From Polyangium mundeleinium (lineage in GTDB: Bacteria > Myxococcota_A > Polyangia > Polyangiales > Polyangiaceae), in assembly GCF_028369105.1 (NCBI RefSeq), contig NZ_JAQNDO010000001.1, positions 3,527,001 to 3,591,000 of the forward strand: a stretch of DNA of 64,000 nucleotides. The letters are read 5' to 3'. Both the position numbers and the translations under genes were made by a program. Below are positions 13,052-23,400 of the stretch, piece after piece (position 1 is the first letter of the stretch; every line of letters begins with the position of its first letter). Under the pieces are notes generated by a model. It had not been told where the DNA came from. It searched no databases and saw only the letters and a program-made list of their open reading frames with translations.

Positions 13052-14023
13052 TCAGTTTGGCGTCGGAATGTCCACCTGACAGTTCTTCGCGGGCGTCAGC
13101 CACTTGATTGCATTCAACCAGAACAGCTCGACCTGGTATTCCGGGTGCCCCGTCCACTCGGAATCGTACGTGATCCATTCGTCGCCCCACATGAGCACGT
13201 GGCCGCTGCCCACGTCCTGCGCCTTGAGCACGTCGTGCCCTTGCTCCGTGGCGAGCGTCTGGCCCATTCCCTCGACCGGGTATCCATTGTCGACGCCGAT
13301 CTGCGTCACGCCGCTCGTCACGGGATGCGTTACCCAGGTCGAGACGGGGATGGTCGATCCCCCGGCTTGCGGCAGAATCTGCTGCGCGTTGTAGCTCATG
13401 CCAAAGGCGCCGAGGAGCGTGTTCACGTTCGTCCGCTCGGTCGGGTCGCCATAGCCGATGAGCGTCATGAAGCCGCCCCCCGAATTCACCCACGCGCTGA
13501 GCGCCGCGACCTCGGCCTCCGAATACGTGCGGTTCATCGCGCTCAGGTTCTGCGCGACGATGACCTGGTATTTGTCGAGCAGGTCCTTCGTGAGCACCTG
13601 GTCGTTCAGGGAGATGGCCCCATTGTCGCTCCGGGTGTCGAGCCACGTGGCGAAGACATCCCCATTGCCCCACTGGCCGGGCAGCCCGAGCGTCGCGATG
13701 CGCAGACAATCGCAGATGCCGTCGTTGCCCACGTCGACGTTGTCGATCGTCCCGTCGCCGTCGTTGTCGATGCCGTCGCACACCTCGGGCCCGCCCCCGC
13801 CGGAGCCGCCGCCCGCGCCGCCACTTCCGACGAACACGCCCCCCACGTTTTCGCCGCCTTGTCCGACGCCGCCTTGTCCAGCGCCGCCTTGTCCGGTGCC
13901 GCCTTGTCCAGAACCGGACGTGTTCGCGCCGGCGCCGCCGGTCGCCGTCCCGCCGCTTTGTTCGCAGCCAGCGGCGAGCCCGAAGAGGACGGCGGCGAGC
14001 TGAAGTGCATAAGAACGTTGCAT
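13052..14023 (-). CDS. Lipoprotein with calcium-binding-type repeat and a GATase/ThuA-like domain
   Basis: A 323-residue predicted lipoprotein. The ATG at 14023 gives a clean signal with lipobox FGLAAGC; frames continuing upstream run into the tandem array and are rejected. After a Gly/Gln-rich tether (about residues 25-75) comes an acidic motif, EVCDGIDNDGDGTIDN, of the EF-hand-like kind common in myxobacterial surface proteins. The remaining ~220 residues resemble class-I glutamine-amidotransferase/ThuA-like folds: DKYQVIVAQNLS, then AALSAWVNSGGGFMTLIGYG, a TWVTHPVTSG motif and VLMWGDEWITYDS. This domain probably binds rather than catalyses, since no Cys-His-Glu triad is evident. Function unknown. 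Confidence 0.8.
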   Translation of the reverse strand: MQRSYALQLAAVLFGLAAGCEQSGGTATGGAGANTSGSGQGGTGQGGAGQGGVGQGGENVGGVFVGSGGAGGGSGGGGPEVCDGIDNDGDGTIDNVDVGNDGICDCLRIATLGLPGQWGNGDVFATWLDTRSDNGAISLNDQVLTKDLLDKYQVIVAQNLSAMNRTYSEAEVAALSAWVNSGGGFMTLIGYGDPTERTNVNTLLGAFGMSYNAQQILPQAGGSTIPVSTWVTHPVTSGVTQIGVDNGYPVEGMGQTLATEQGHDVLKAQDVGSGHVLMWGDEWITYDSEWTGHPEYQVELFWLNAIKWLTPAKNCQVDIPTPN

Positions 14024-14093
14024 TCCTGCACGATAAGGGATCGTACAGGCGGCACGCAATCCAGATGGGTGGCGAAGGCTTGCTCTCTCTTCG

Positions 14094-14350
14094 GACCGGG
14101 TGGAGGGCGTCGACGACCGGGTCGAAGGGGTCGGGTGACCGGGTCGAAGGGGTCGCATGACCGGGTGGAGGCGGTCGGCGACCGGGTGGAGGGCGTCGAC
14201 GACCAGGTCGAGGGGGTCGGGTGACCGGGTCGAGGGGGTCGCATGACCGGGTGGAGGCGGTCGGCGACCGGGTGGAGGGGATCACACGACCGGGTCGAGG
14301 AGGTCAGCGACCGGGTGGAGGGGGTCGCATGACCGGGTCGAGGGGGTCGG
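14094..14350. repeat. Tandem array, about 12 units of 21-22 bp
   Basis: Twelve contiguous units, each starting GACCGGGT (one GACCAGGT) followed by a variable CGA or GGA, a G run and a GTCG-containing tail. Units alternate between 21 and 22 bp, so the array does not keep a reading frame. It lies upstream of the lipoprotein gene and ends exactly where the 6.1-kb duplication begins. There are no spacers between units, so it is not a CRISPR array. Confidence 0.85.
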
Positions 14351-14391
14351 CGAGCATGCCTTCCATGCGGCTGCGGATGCGCGGTAGAAGC

Positions 14392-17300
14392 TCAGCCGCC
14401 GCTCGGCTGGCTCGACGAGGGGTCGGGCGAAAGCGGCAGCTCGACCCGGAAGGTCGATCCCTTTCCGACCTCGCTCGACAAGACGATACGCCCGCCGTGC
14501 GCCTCGACGATGGTGCGGGTGATGTAGAGGCCGAGCCCGAGCCCCCCGTAATGGCGTGACGAGACGCCGCGGCGAAATCGCTCGAAGAGCTGCGCCTGTA
14601 CCTCGGCCGGGATCCCGATCCCGTGGTCGGTCACCAAGAGGCGCGCGACCTCTGCCTCGGCGTCGATCGTGATCTCGATGGGTCGGTCTTCCCCGAACTT
14701 GATGGCATTCGTGAGGAGGTTCGTCACGATCTGTTCCAGCCGGTGTGGATCCCACCGGCCGATGACCGGCGCCTCCGCGCGTACGGTGAGCGTGCTGCCG
14801 CATCGCGCGATCTGGTCGCCGAGGTTTGCGACGACGTCGGCGACCAGTTCACACAGATCGACGCGCGAGGTGTTCAGCTCGAGCCTCCCCGCCTGGATCC
14901 GCGAGACGTCGAGGAGCATGTCGACGAGGTTGTCGAGGCGCTTGATCTGGCGCCCGGAGAGGACGACCGCCGCGCGCACGCGCTCGGCGTCCATGCCCCG
15001 CGAAAGCCTTTGCTCGATCGATTGAATGGCGAGCTGCAGGCTGGTGAGCGGGGTGCGGAGCTCGTGGGAGGCGACGGAGAGGAAATCGTCGCGCAGGTGG
15101 ACCGCCTCCTCGGCCGCGGCGCGCGCGTGCCGCTCGTCGAGCAGCAGCCGATCGCGCTGCTGCTCGGCTTGCACGCGCGCGGTGACGTCGCGGAAGCTGA
15201 AGACACGCCCGACCACGCGATCGCCGAGCCGCTGCGGCTGCGAATAACGCTCGAAGACCCGACCGTCCGCGAGCGAGAGCACGTCGAAGCTGCTCTCCTC
15301 GGGCGAGGAATAGAGAGAGACGACCCTTCGCTCGAACGACGCGGGCTCTTGGAGCTGGTCGCTCACGAACGCACGGAACACGTCGTCCGAACCGGAGGCG
15401 AGCACCTCGTCGGGGATACGCCAGATCTGCACGAACCTTCGATTGAAGCGCACGGCGCGCCGCGCGTCGTCGACGACGAGGATGCCGTCCGCCGTCGATT
15501 CGAGCGTGGCCTCGAGGAGCGAGTACGAATGGCGCAGCACCTCCTCGGCGCGCCGGCGCGCGGTGACGTCGGTCGCGATGCCGCAGATGCCGTAGGGGTT
15601 CCCGGCGGGATCACGGAGCGGGAATTTGACGCACGTGAACGTGCGCATCTCCTCCCCATCCAACGCCGACTCGTCGTATTCGAGGGCCCGGTTCTCACGC
15701 AGGACACGGAGATCGTGGGCGCGATATTCATCGGCCATCTCGCGCGTGAAGAGCTCGTGGTCGGCCTTGCCGAAGACCTCGTCGCGGTGCATGTGGACGA
15801 GCTCCTCGAAGCCGCGGTTCGTGAAGATGAAGCGACCTTCGAGGTCCTTGGCGAAGATGACGGCCATCGTGTTGTCCACGATGGAGTAGAGAAACTGCTG
15901 GCTTTTTCGAACGGACGCCTCCGCGCGCCGCCGCTCCGCGTTCTCCTGCGCGAGATCCGCATAAAGGCGCGCATTCTCGATGGAGATGGCCGCCTGGGCC
16001 GCGAGCAGCCGGATCACCTCGACACGATCGGGCGTGAAAGCCGAGCGGGCGAGGTCGTTCTCCAGGTAGATCACGCCGGCGAGGCAGCCCTTGTAGACGA
16101 TGGGCGCGGCGAGCGAGGAGCGGGGCCGCGCGTTTTCGAACCAGGGATCGTGTCCGAACGGCCCGTCGTTCGCGCGGTCGTCGAGGACGACCGTCTCGCA
16201 CGTGCGAGCCACGTAGGTCACGAGGCCGGCCGGCAGGTCCGCGCGGCCCTCGAGGGGCGTCGCGCCGAGCGCGCGGACGGACGCCTCTCCGATGCGGTGC
16301 TCGACCTCGACGACGAGCCGTCCGTCGCGCAGGAGCAGGAGGACGCCTCGCCGCGCGCCGGCGTTCTCGACGAGGATGCGCATGAGCGTGTCGAGCAGGC
16401 GGTCGAGGACGATCTCGCCCGAGATGGCCTGGGAAGCCTTGAGCACCGAGTCGATGTCGAGCGCGGCGGCCCCCGTGCCCCGCGCGCCGCGGAGGCTCTC
16501 GCCGGGGACGAGATCGGGGTACGCGTGCTCGAGGCGCCGCATCGCCTCCGTCGCGCCCCATCGGCCGTAGGCCCTGTGCGCCTCGGTGAGGTAGGCGCGG
16601 GCGATGGTGGTCTTGCCGAGAGCGTGGAAGGAGAGGCCGGCGAGCTCGTTGGCGAGCGCCTCGTCGTGGAGGTAGCCGCCGCGCGCTGCGAGGGCGATCG
16701 CCTCGTCGTAGCGATTCCACGCGGCGAGCGTGTCGCCGCGGACGCGCGCGAGCTCGGCGCCGAGCAGGGCGCTGCGGTGCGCCACGTTCTCCGGGCAGAA
16801 GTTCGCCCAGCGCGAGAGCTTTTCAGCAACGATCTCCGCGCGGGCGAGGAAGAGCGCGCGCTCGTCCGGGGAGACCACGTCCGCCGCCTGCGTGAACGCG
16901 ATGCCGGCGTAGAAATGGAACACGGGGGTGGCGTGCCAGGCCTCCACGTTCGGGAACTCGATGTCCAGCGGGAGCGCGGTGCGCGCCGCTTCCTCGAACG
17001 CGCCCTGGAAGACGTCGAGTAGAACGGTGAAGATGTAGGCGACGAAGAGCGAGCCCTGGTTGTCGATCCGGCGGCACTCCTCCATCACCTCGTCGATGTC
17101 GATCCACGCGCCCTTGAGCTTGGTCGGGTGCGCGGTCTCGACCGAGAGCTGGTGCGCGAGCTGTGCGACCGCGCCGACTGTCCAGGTGATGGCATTGAAC
17201 TTGTCCAGCTTCCGCATCGGCTGGTAGCTCTGCGCCTCGGCGAGGATATCGGCGAGCGGCAGGCCGCGCAGGAGGCTGTTCGTGCTGGCGTTCATCGTGG

Positions 17301-20300
17301 CGTAGAACGCCCAGATGTACTGGCCCGTCTCGAGCCCGGCGTGGATCCCCGCGAGAAACGAAGTCTTGCAGGCGGGGTAGCCCTCTCTCCAGTACTGCAC
17401 GAAGGCGCCCCACAGGTTCCAGAGCATCGCTTCGGAGTTCTTGTCCGGATAGCGCTCCGAAAGGTCGAAGGCGGCGCGGCCGAAGCGGTAGCCGAGCTCG
17501 ATGTCGCCGCGGCCGCAGAGGAACGCCCCGAAGTTGATGCAGCCGTAGATCGCGTGCTTCGACAGCCCGTGACGCAGCGTGTTTTCGAGGACCTTCGCGA
17601 CCGTGATGCCGTAGTTGTTGGGGCTCAAGAACCAGCAGGGAGAAAGGAGCTCCTGGAGCACGTCCTGCATGGCGCGGATCTCCGGATCCGCGAGCGGCGG
17701 CAGGTCTGGCAGCGCTTCGAGCGTCTTTTCCTGGACGAGAGCCATCGTCGCTCGGATCTGGGCGTCGACCATGGCTTCGTCGGGGAACGGGGGCAGGTCG
17801 ATCCCGAATGGGCGCAGGGCCGCGAGTCCCTCCGCGAGCGCGGCGTGCAGGTCATTCTTGAGCACCTGCACGCTCATCTTGAGCCGCAGCACCTCGGTGC
17901 GATCGAGCCTCCCTTTGGTGTGCGGGAGGCAGCGTTCGAGCTCGGCGAGGCCCTCGTCGTGCCGGCCCGAGAGCGCGAGCATGAGGCCCGTTTTCTTCGC
18001 GTACGCGAGGCGGAGCGCATGATGCGAGGTCCAGGCGTCCGCCGGCAGGCGTGAGAGGCCCTCTTCGAGGTGGTCGAGGGCGGCGCCGAAGGCGGCCGAT
18101 TCCTCGGCGCGGATCGCGGCGTCGAGGTTCATGCGCGCGAGGCGCAGGCGTTCGGCGCCGTCCGCGATGAGGTCCCCCGCGGCATTCAGGTGGCCGACGA
18201 CGTCGAAGAGGTTTTGGCTGACCGTAAGATCGGTGTGTCCCGCGAGGTACCGGCCGACGCGGAGGCGGTAGGCAGGCCGCTCCTCCTCCGGGATCATCGC
18301 ATAAGCGCCCTCCTGGACCTTGTCGTGGGCGAAGCGGTAGCCGCTCCGGTCGACGAGGAGCAGCCCCTCCTCGACGGCGCGCGAAAGGCGGCTGCACGCC
18401 TCCTCGGGCGAGCAAGCGAGCAAGGCTGCGAGCACGTCGAGGTCGAAGCGACTTCCGATTGCCGCGGCGATCCGCAGCGCCTCCTGCGTTCGCGCCGGCA
18501 GACGCCCGATGGTGCGCACCATGAGGTCGACGACGTTTTCCGAGTACGCGAGCGCTTCGATCTTCGCGAGATCCCACCGCCACCCCGCGTCGGACGTGTA
18601 CGTGAGCACGCCGTGGTCGTGGAGGGACTGAACCAGACGTTTGACGAAGAACGGGTTGCCTCCCGTCTTTTTGAGCACCACGTCGGCGAGCGGGCCGGTG
18701 TCCTCGCGTTCGAGGCAATCGCCGAGCATGGCGAGCAGGTGGCGCCGTTCGAGCGGGGCGAGGACGATGTCGCGCACCGAGAGCCCTCCGCGCTCGAGCT
18801 CCCCGAGCGTCCCCATGAACGGATGCGCGGGCGACACCTCGTTGTCGCGGTAGGCGCCGCAGAAGAAGACCGCTTCGAGCGAATCGTCGGCGAGGAGGGC
18901 GCGGAGCAATCCGAGGCCCGCGGAGTCGATCCACTGCAGGTCGTCGAGGAAAAGGACGAGCGGGTGCTCGTGCCGCGCGAACACCGAGACGAGCCGCAAG
19001 AAGCACCGGTTCAGGCGGTTCTGGGCTTCGAGCGGGCTCAGCGCAGGGACGGGCGGCTGCGGGCCGATCACGTGGGACAGGGAGGGGATGACGTCGCAGA
19101 CGACCTGCCCGTTTGGCCCGAGCGCTTCGAGGAGCGCGCTCCTCCACCGGAGGATACGCGCCTCGCTCTCGGCGAGGATCTGCCGCACGAGGCCATCGAA
19201 TGCCTGGATGAACCCGCTGTAGGGCGCTGCGCGGTGGTACTGGTCGTGCTTGCCGCCCGTGAAGTAGCCCTTCTGGCGCGCGAGCGGTTTCAGGATCTCC
19301 TGCACGAGCGAGGACTTGCCGATGCCCGAGTAGCCGGAGACGAGCACGATTTCCCGGCTCCCCGCGAGCGCGCATTCGAACGCAGAGGTGAGCGCCTGGA
19401 TGTCTTGCTCGCGGCCATAAAGCTTCTGGTGGATCCGGAAGAGGTCGGCGCGATCGTGCTCCCCTGGCAGGAAAGGCGCGATGCACCCTCCGCTTTGCAG
19501 GACCTCGCGGCAATGACGGAGGTCGAAGAGCAAGCCATCGGCGCTCTGGTAGCGGTCCTCGGCGTTTTTTTCGAGAAGCTTGAGCACGATTCCGGAGATC
19601 GCCTCGGGAATGGTTGGATCGAGGCTGGAAGGGCGCGCGGGCGAGACGGCGAGGTGCGCGTGGATGAGCTCCATGGGATCGACGCCCTCGAAGGGGGGGC
19701 GGCCCGTGAGCGTCTGGTAGAGAATGGTCCCGAGCGCATAGAGATCGGTCCGGGAATCGACGCCGCGGTTCATCCGACCCGTCTGCTCGGGGGCGACGTA
19801 GGGCAGTACGTCGACGAGCACCCGAGGTGCGTAGAGCAGCTCGTGCGCGCGGGTGATCTCCGCGTCGGCGCCGAATCCGGAGATCTTGATCGCGCCGCCC
19901 TCGCCGAGGAGCACGTTCCGCGGGCGGAGATCGCGGTGGCCGAGCCCCTCGGCGTGCATCGCGGCGAGGCCTTCGGCGAGCGCGATCGCGAGATCGAGGG
20001 CCTCGCCCACGGGCATCCGGTGCGTGGGGCGCGCGGCGAGGGCCTGCGCGAGGTCGCGGCCCGGAACGTCTTCGAGCATGACGATCAGCGCGCCCGCGCG
20101 CTCCTCGACGCCCCGCACCGCGACGAGGCGCGAGGAGGCGAGGCGGGCGAGGCGCTCGTATTGCTGCTTGAAGCGCGCGATTTCGGCGGCGCGCGCCCCC
20201 TCGGGGCGCAGGACCTTGAGCAGAACGGTTGTGTCTCCCTCGCGGCGCGCGCGGTAGAGGGTGAAGTAGGCGGTCTCCTCGGTCTTCTCACCGAACGCGT

Positions 20301-20319
20301 AGCCTGGGCCGGCCGTCAT
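14392..20319 (-). CDS. Kinase-like/AAA/GAF/PAS/histidine kinase fusion (trifunctional sensor kinase), copy 1
   Basis: A 1975-residue protein. The N-terminal protein-kinase-like domain (1-270) keeps a lysine (VLLK35) and the HRD loop as HRDLRPRN (D130, N135), but the metal-binding DFG is GFG (148-150) and there is no glycine loop. An AAA/NACHT-like ATPase follows (Walker A GYSGIGKSS about 330; Walker B LFLDDLQW about 455), then a long helical-repeat region (about 650-1270), GAF (1290-1440), two PAS domains (1465-1715), HisKA (SHELRTP, H about 1752) and HATPase (NLLTNAIKFG, DHGIGI, GLGLGLYI). The final transmitter looks active; the first domain is probably a pseudokinase or allosteric platform. 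Ribosome site GAGG lies about 8 nt before the ATG. Confidence 0.93.
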   Translation of the reverse strand: MTAGPGYAFGEKTEETAYFTLYRARREGDTTVLLKVLRPEGARAAEIARFKQQYERLARLASSRLVAVRGVEERAGALIVMLEDVPGRDLAQALAARPTHRMPVGEALDLAIALAEGLAAMHAEGLGHRDLRPRNVLLGEGGAIKISGFGADAEITRAHELLYAPRVLVDVLPYVAPEQTGRMNRGVDSRTDLYALGTILYQTLTGRPPFEGVDPMELIHAHLAVSPARPSSLDPTIPEAISGIVLKLLEKNAEDRYQSADGLLFDLRHCREVLQSGGCIAPFLPGEHDRADLFRIHQKLYGREQDIQALTSAFECALAGSREIVLVSGYSGIGKSSLVQEILKPLARQKGYFTGGKHDQYHRAAPYSGFIQAFDGLVRQILAESEARILRWRSALLEALGPNGQVVCDVIPSLSHVIGPQPPVPALSPLEAQNRLNRCFLRLVSVFARHEHPLVLFLDDLQWIDSAGLGLLRALLADDSLEAVFFCGAYRDNEVSPAHPFMGTLGELERGGLSVRDIVLAPLERRHLLAMLGDCLEREDTGPLADVVLKKTGGNPFFVKRLVQSLHDHGVLTYTSDAGWRWDLAKIEALAYSENVVDLMVRTIGRLPARTQEALRIAAAIGSRFDLDVLAALLACSPEEACSRLSRAVEEGLLLVDRSGYRFAHDKVQEGAYAMIPEEERPAYRLRVGRYLAGHTDLTVSQNLFDVVGHLNAAGDLIADGAERLRLARMNLDAAIRAEESAAFGAALDHLEEGLSRLPADAWTSHHALRLAYAKKTGLMLALSGRHDEGLAELERCLPHTKGRLDRTEVLRLKMSVQVLKNDLHAALAEGLAALRPFGIDLPPFPDEAMVDAQIRATMALVQEKTLEALPDLPPLADPEIRAMQDVLQELLSPCWFLSPNNYGITVAKVLENTLRHGLSKHAIYGCINFGAFLCGRGDIELGYRFGRAAFDLSERYPDKNSEAMLWNLWGAFVQYWREGYPACKTSFLAGIHAGLETGQYIWAFYATMNASTNSLLRGLPLADILAEAQSYQPMRKLDKFNAITWTVGAVAQLAHQLSVETAHPTKLKGAWIDIDEVMEECRRIDNQGSLFVAYIFTVLLDVFQGAFEEAARTALPLDIEFPNVEAWHATPVFHFYAGIAFTQAADVVSPDERALFLARAEIVAEKLSRWANFCPENVAHRSALLGAELARVRGDTLAAWNRYDEAIALAARGGYLHDEALANELAGLSFHALGKTTIARAYLTEAHRAYGRWGATEAMRRLEHAYPDLVPGESLRGARGTGAAALDIDSVLKASQAISGEIVLDRLLDTLMRILVENAGARRGVLLLLRDGRLVVEVEHRIGEASVRALGATPLEGRADLPAGLVTYVARTCETVVLDDRANDGPFGHDPWFENARPRSSLAAPIVYKGCLAGVIYLENDLARSAFTPDRVEVIRLLAAQAAISIENARLYADLAQENAERRRAEASVRKSQQFLYSIVDNTMAVIFAKDLEGRFIFTNRGFEELVHMHRDEVFGKADHELFTREMADEYRAHDLRVLRENRALEYDESALDGEEMRTFTCVKFPLRDPAGNPYGICGIATDVTARRRAEEVLRHSYSLLEATLESTADGILVVDDARRAVRFNRRFVQIWRIPDEVLASGSDDVFRAFVSDQLQEPASFERRVVSLYSSPEESSFDVLSLADGRVFERYSQPQRLGDRVVGRVFSFRDVTARVQAEQQRDRLLLDERHARAAAEEAVHLRDDFLSVASHELRTPLTSLQLAIQSIEQRLSRGMDAERVRAAVVLSGRQIKRLDNLVDMLLDVSRIQAGRLELNTSRVDLCELVADVVANLGDQIARCGSTLTVRAEAPVIGRWDPHRLEQIVTNLLTNAIKFGEDRPIEITIDAEAEVARLLVTDHGIGIPAEVQAQLFERFRRGVSSRHYGGLGLGLYITRTIVEAHGGRIVLSSEVGKGSTFRVELPLSPDPSSSQPSGG

Positions 20320-20428
20320 CGGAAAACCTCGCTCGACTGCCAGGCGCGGGCGCGAGCGATCTGTTTATGCCACAGGATCGATGCCACGGAGCGGGTTTCC
20401 GCGTTCGCCAGGCCGGGGGGCCGAGCCG
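20320..20428 (-). promoter_or_regulatory. Upstream region conserved between the duplicated kinases (copy 1)
   Basis: About 109 bp directly before the copy-1 start codon match 26437-26546 closely. The shared core, read on the minus strand, is CTGTGGCATAAACAGATCGC, followed by the gene's ribosome site GAGG. No definite -35/-10 pair can be assigned, but co-duplication with the gene suggests that the promoter was copied too. Confidence 0.5.
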
Positions 20429-20493
20429 TCCCCCGCGTCCCGCCGTCTCGGCGAGAATGCCTTCCATGCGGCTGCGGATGCGCCGGTCGAAGG

Positions 20494-23400
20494 TCATCCG
20501 CCGCTCGGCTCGCTCGACGATGGGTCCGGCGAAAGCGGCAGCTCGACCCGGAAGGTCGACCCCTGGCCCACCTCGCTCGACAAGAAGATCCGCCCGCCGT
20601 GCGCCTCGACGATGGTGCGGGTGATGTAGAGGCCGAGCCCCAGCCCCCCGTAATGGCGCGAAGACACGCCGCGCTGAAATCGCTCGAAGAGGTGTGTCTG
20701 CACCTCGGCCGGGATCCCGATCCCGTGGTCCGTCACCGAGAGCCGCGCGCACGGCCCCTCGCTCTCGATCGTGATCTCGAGGGGCTTTTCCTTTCCGAAT
20801 TTGATGGCATTCGTGAGGAGGTTCGTCACGACCTGCTCCAGCCGGTACGGGTCCCAAAAGCCGACGACCGGCGGCCCTGCGCGCACGTCGAGCGTGCTGC
20901 CGGACTGCGCGATCTGGTCGCCGAGGTGGGTCACGACCTCCTCGACGAGCGCTCGCAGATCGACGCGCGTCGGGTTCAATTCGAGCCTCCCCGCCTGGAT
21001 CCGGGAGACGTCGAGGAGCATGTCGACGAGGGTGGCGAGGCGCTTGATCTGCCGCCCGGAGAGGGCGACCGAGGCGCGCACGCGCTCGGGGTCCATGCCT
21101 CGGGAGAGCCGCTGCCCGAGCGATTGAATGGCGAGCTGCAAGCTGGTGAGCGGGGTGCGGAGCTCGTGGGAGGCGATGGAGAGGAAATCGTCGCGCAGGC
21201 GGACCGCCTCCTCCGCCGCGGCGCGCGCGTGCTGCTCGTCGAGCAGGAGCCGATCCCGCTGCCGCTCGGCGTGCACGCGCGCGGTGACGTCGCGGAAGCT
21301 GAAGACACGCCCGACCACGCGATCGCCGAGCCGCTGCGGCTGCGAATAACGCTCGATGATCCGCCCATCCCCGAACACGAGGGTATCGATGAAGCTCTCC
21401 TCGGGGGCGGCATAGATGGCGCGGACCTTTTGCAGGAACGGTTCGGGTTCGAGGAGCTGGTCGCGGACGAACGAAAGGAAGACGTCGTCCAACCCGCCGG
21501 CGAGGACGTCTTCGGGGATGCCCCACATCTCCGCGAACCTGCGGTTGTAGCGCACGGCGTGCCGCGCGCCGTCGACGACGAGGATGCCGTCCGCCGTCGA
21601 TTCGAGTGTGGCTTCGAGGAGCGAGTAGGAACGGCGCAGCACCTCCTCGGCGCGGTTGCGGGAGGTGACGTCGGTCGAGATGCCTCCCGTGCCATAAGGT
21701 TTGCCGGCGGCGTCCCGGAGCGGGAACTTGACCGTCATGAATGCGCGCGCCTGCTCCTCGTACGGCGCCGAGTCGTCGAATTCGATGGCCCGGTTCTCCC
21801 GCTCGATACGTCGATCCTGGGCGCGATACCGTTCGGCCACCTCGCGCGGGAGGAAGTCGTGGTCGGTCTTGCCGAGGATCTCCTCGCGGCGCACGTGGTA
21901 CATCTCTTCGAGGCAGCGATTGACGAAGACGAAGCGGCCCTCGAGGTCCTTGGCGAAGATGACGGCGGTCGTGTTGTCCACGATGGCGTGGAGGAGCTCC
22001 TGGCTCTCGCGAACGGACGCCTCCGCGCGCCGTCGCTCCGCGTTCTCCTGCTGGAGGTCCGCATAGAGGCGCGCATTCTCGATGGAGATGGCCGCCTGGG
22101 CCGAGAGCAGCCGGATCACCTCGACGCGATCGGGGGTGAACGCCGAGCGGGTGAGGTCATTTTCGAGGTAAATCACGCCGGCGAGGCTGCCCTTGTAGAC
22201 GATGGGCGCGGCGAGCGAGGAGCGAGGCCGCGCGCTGGCAAACCAGGGATCCCGTCCGAACGGGCCGTCGATCGCGTGATCGTCGAGGACGACCGTCTCG
22301 CGCGTGCGCGCCACGTACGTCACGACGCCGGTCGGCAGGTCCGCGCGGCGTTCGAGGGGCGTCGCGCTGCGCGCGTGGACGGGCGCCTCGCCGATGTAAT
22401 GCTCCGCCTCGACGACGAGCTGTCCATTGCGCAGGAGCAGGAGGACGCCGCGCCGCGCGCCGGTGTTCTCGACGAGGATACGCATGAGCGCGTCGAGCAG
22501 GCGGTCGAGGACGATCTCGCCCGAGATGGCCTGGGAAGCCTTGAGCACCGAGCCAATGTCGAGCGCGGTGCCGGCCGGCCCGGCGGCCGCGGGGCCCCTC
22601 GCGCCGCGGAGGATCTCGTTCGGGACGAGGTCGGGGTACGAGCGTTCGAGGCGCCGCATCACCTCGGTCGCGCCCCATTGGCCGTAGACCCGGTGGGCCT
22701 CGGTGAGGTAGGCGCGGGCGATGGTGGTCTTGCCGAGCGCGCGGAAAAAAAGGCCCGCGAGCTCGTTGGCGAGCGCCTCGTCGTGGAGGTAGCCGCCGCG
22801 CGCTGCGAGGGCGATCGCCTCGTCGTACCGATCGCCGGCCGCGCGCGGGTCGCCACGGGTACGCTCGAGCTCGGCGAGGAGGAGGGCGCTCCGGTGCGCG
22901 AGGTTGTCGGGGCAGAGCTCCGCCCAGCGCGAGAGTCTTTCGGCGAGGAGCTCCGCGCGGGCGAGGAAGCACGCGCGCTCGTCCGGCGAGACGGCGTCCG
23001 CCGCCTGCGTCAGGGCGACGCCGGCATAGAAATGAAACGCGGGGTTTCCATGCCAGGCCGCCACGCCGGGGATTTCGGTGTTCATCGGCAGCGCGGTGCG
23101 CGCAGCCTGTTCGAATGCGCCCTGGAAGACGCAGAGGATCATGACGTAGAAATGGGCGAAGAAGAGCGAAGCCTGGTTGTTGATCCGGCGGGACGCCTCG
23201 ATCACCTCGCCGATGTCGACCCACCGGCCCTCGAGCTTTTCGGGGTGCGTGGTCTCGACGGAGAGCTGGTGCGCGAGCTGTCCGGCCGCGCCGACCATCC
23301 AGGTGATGGTATTGAACTCGTCGAGCTTGCGCATCGGCTGGTAGCTCTGCGCCTCGGCGAGGAGGTCGGAGAGCGGGATGCCGCGCAGGAGGCTGTTCGT

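Larger units (their letters stand above)
14347..20428. repeat. First copy of a 6.1-kb direct tandem duplication
   Basis: Homology to 20446-26546 starts just after the stop of the giant kinase gene (shared block ATGCCTTCCATGCGGCTGCG) and continues through the whole gene and about 110 bp upstream of it. The copies are in direct orientation and separated by about 17 bp. Confidence 0.9.

Noticed and set aside
14094-14350. CRISPR array
   Set aside because: Units are directly adjacent with no unique spacers, unit length is 21-22 bp and no cas genes are present. The same reasoning applies to 37037-37337.
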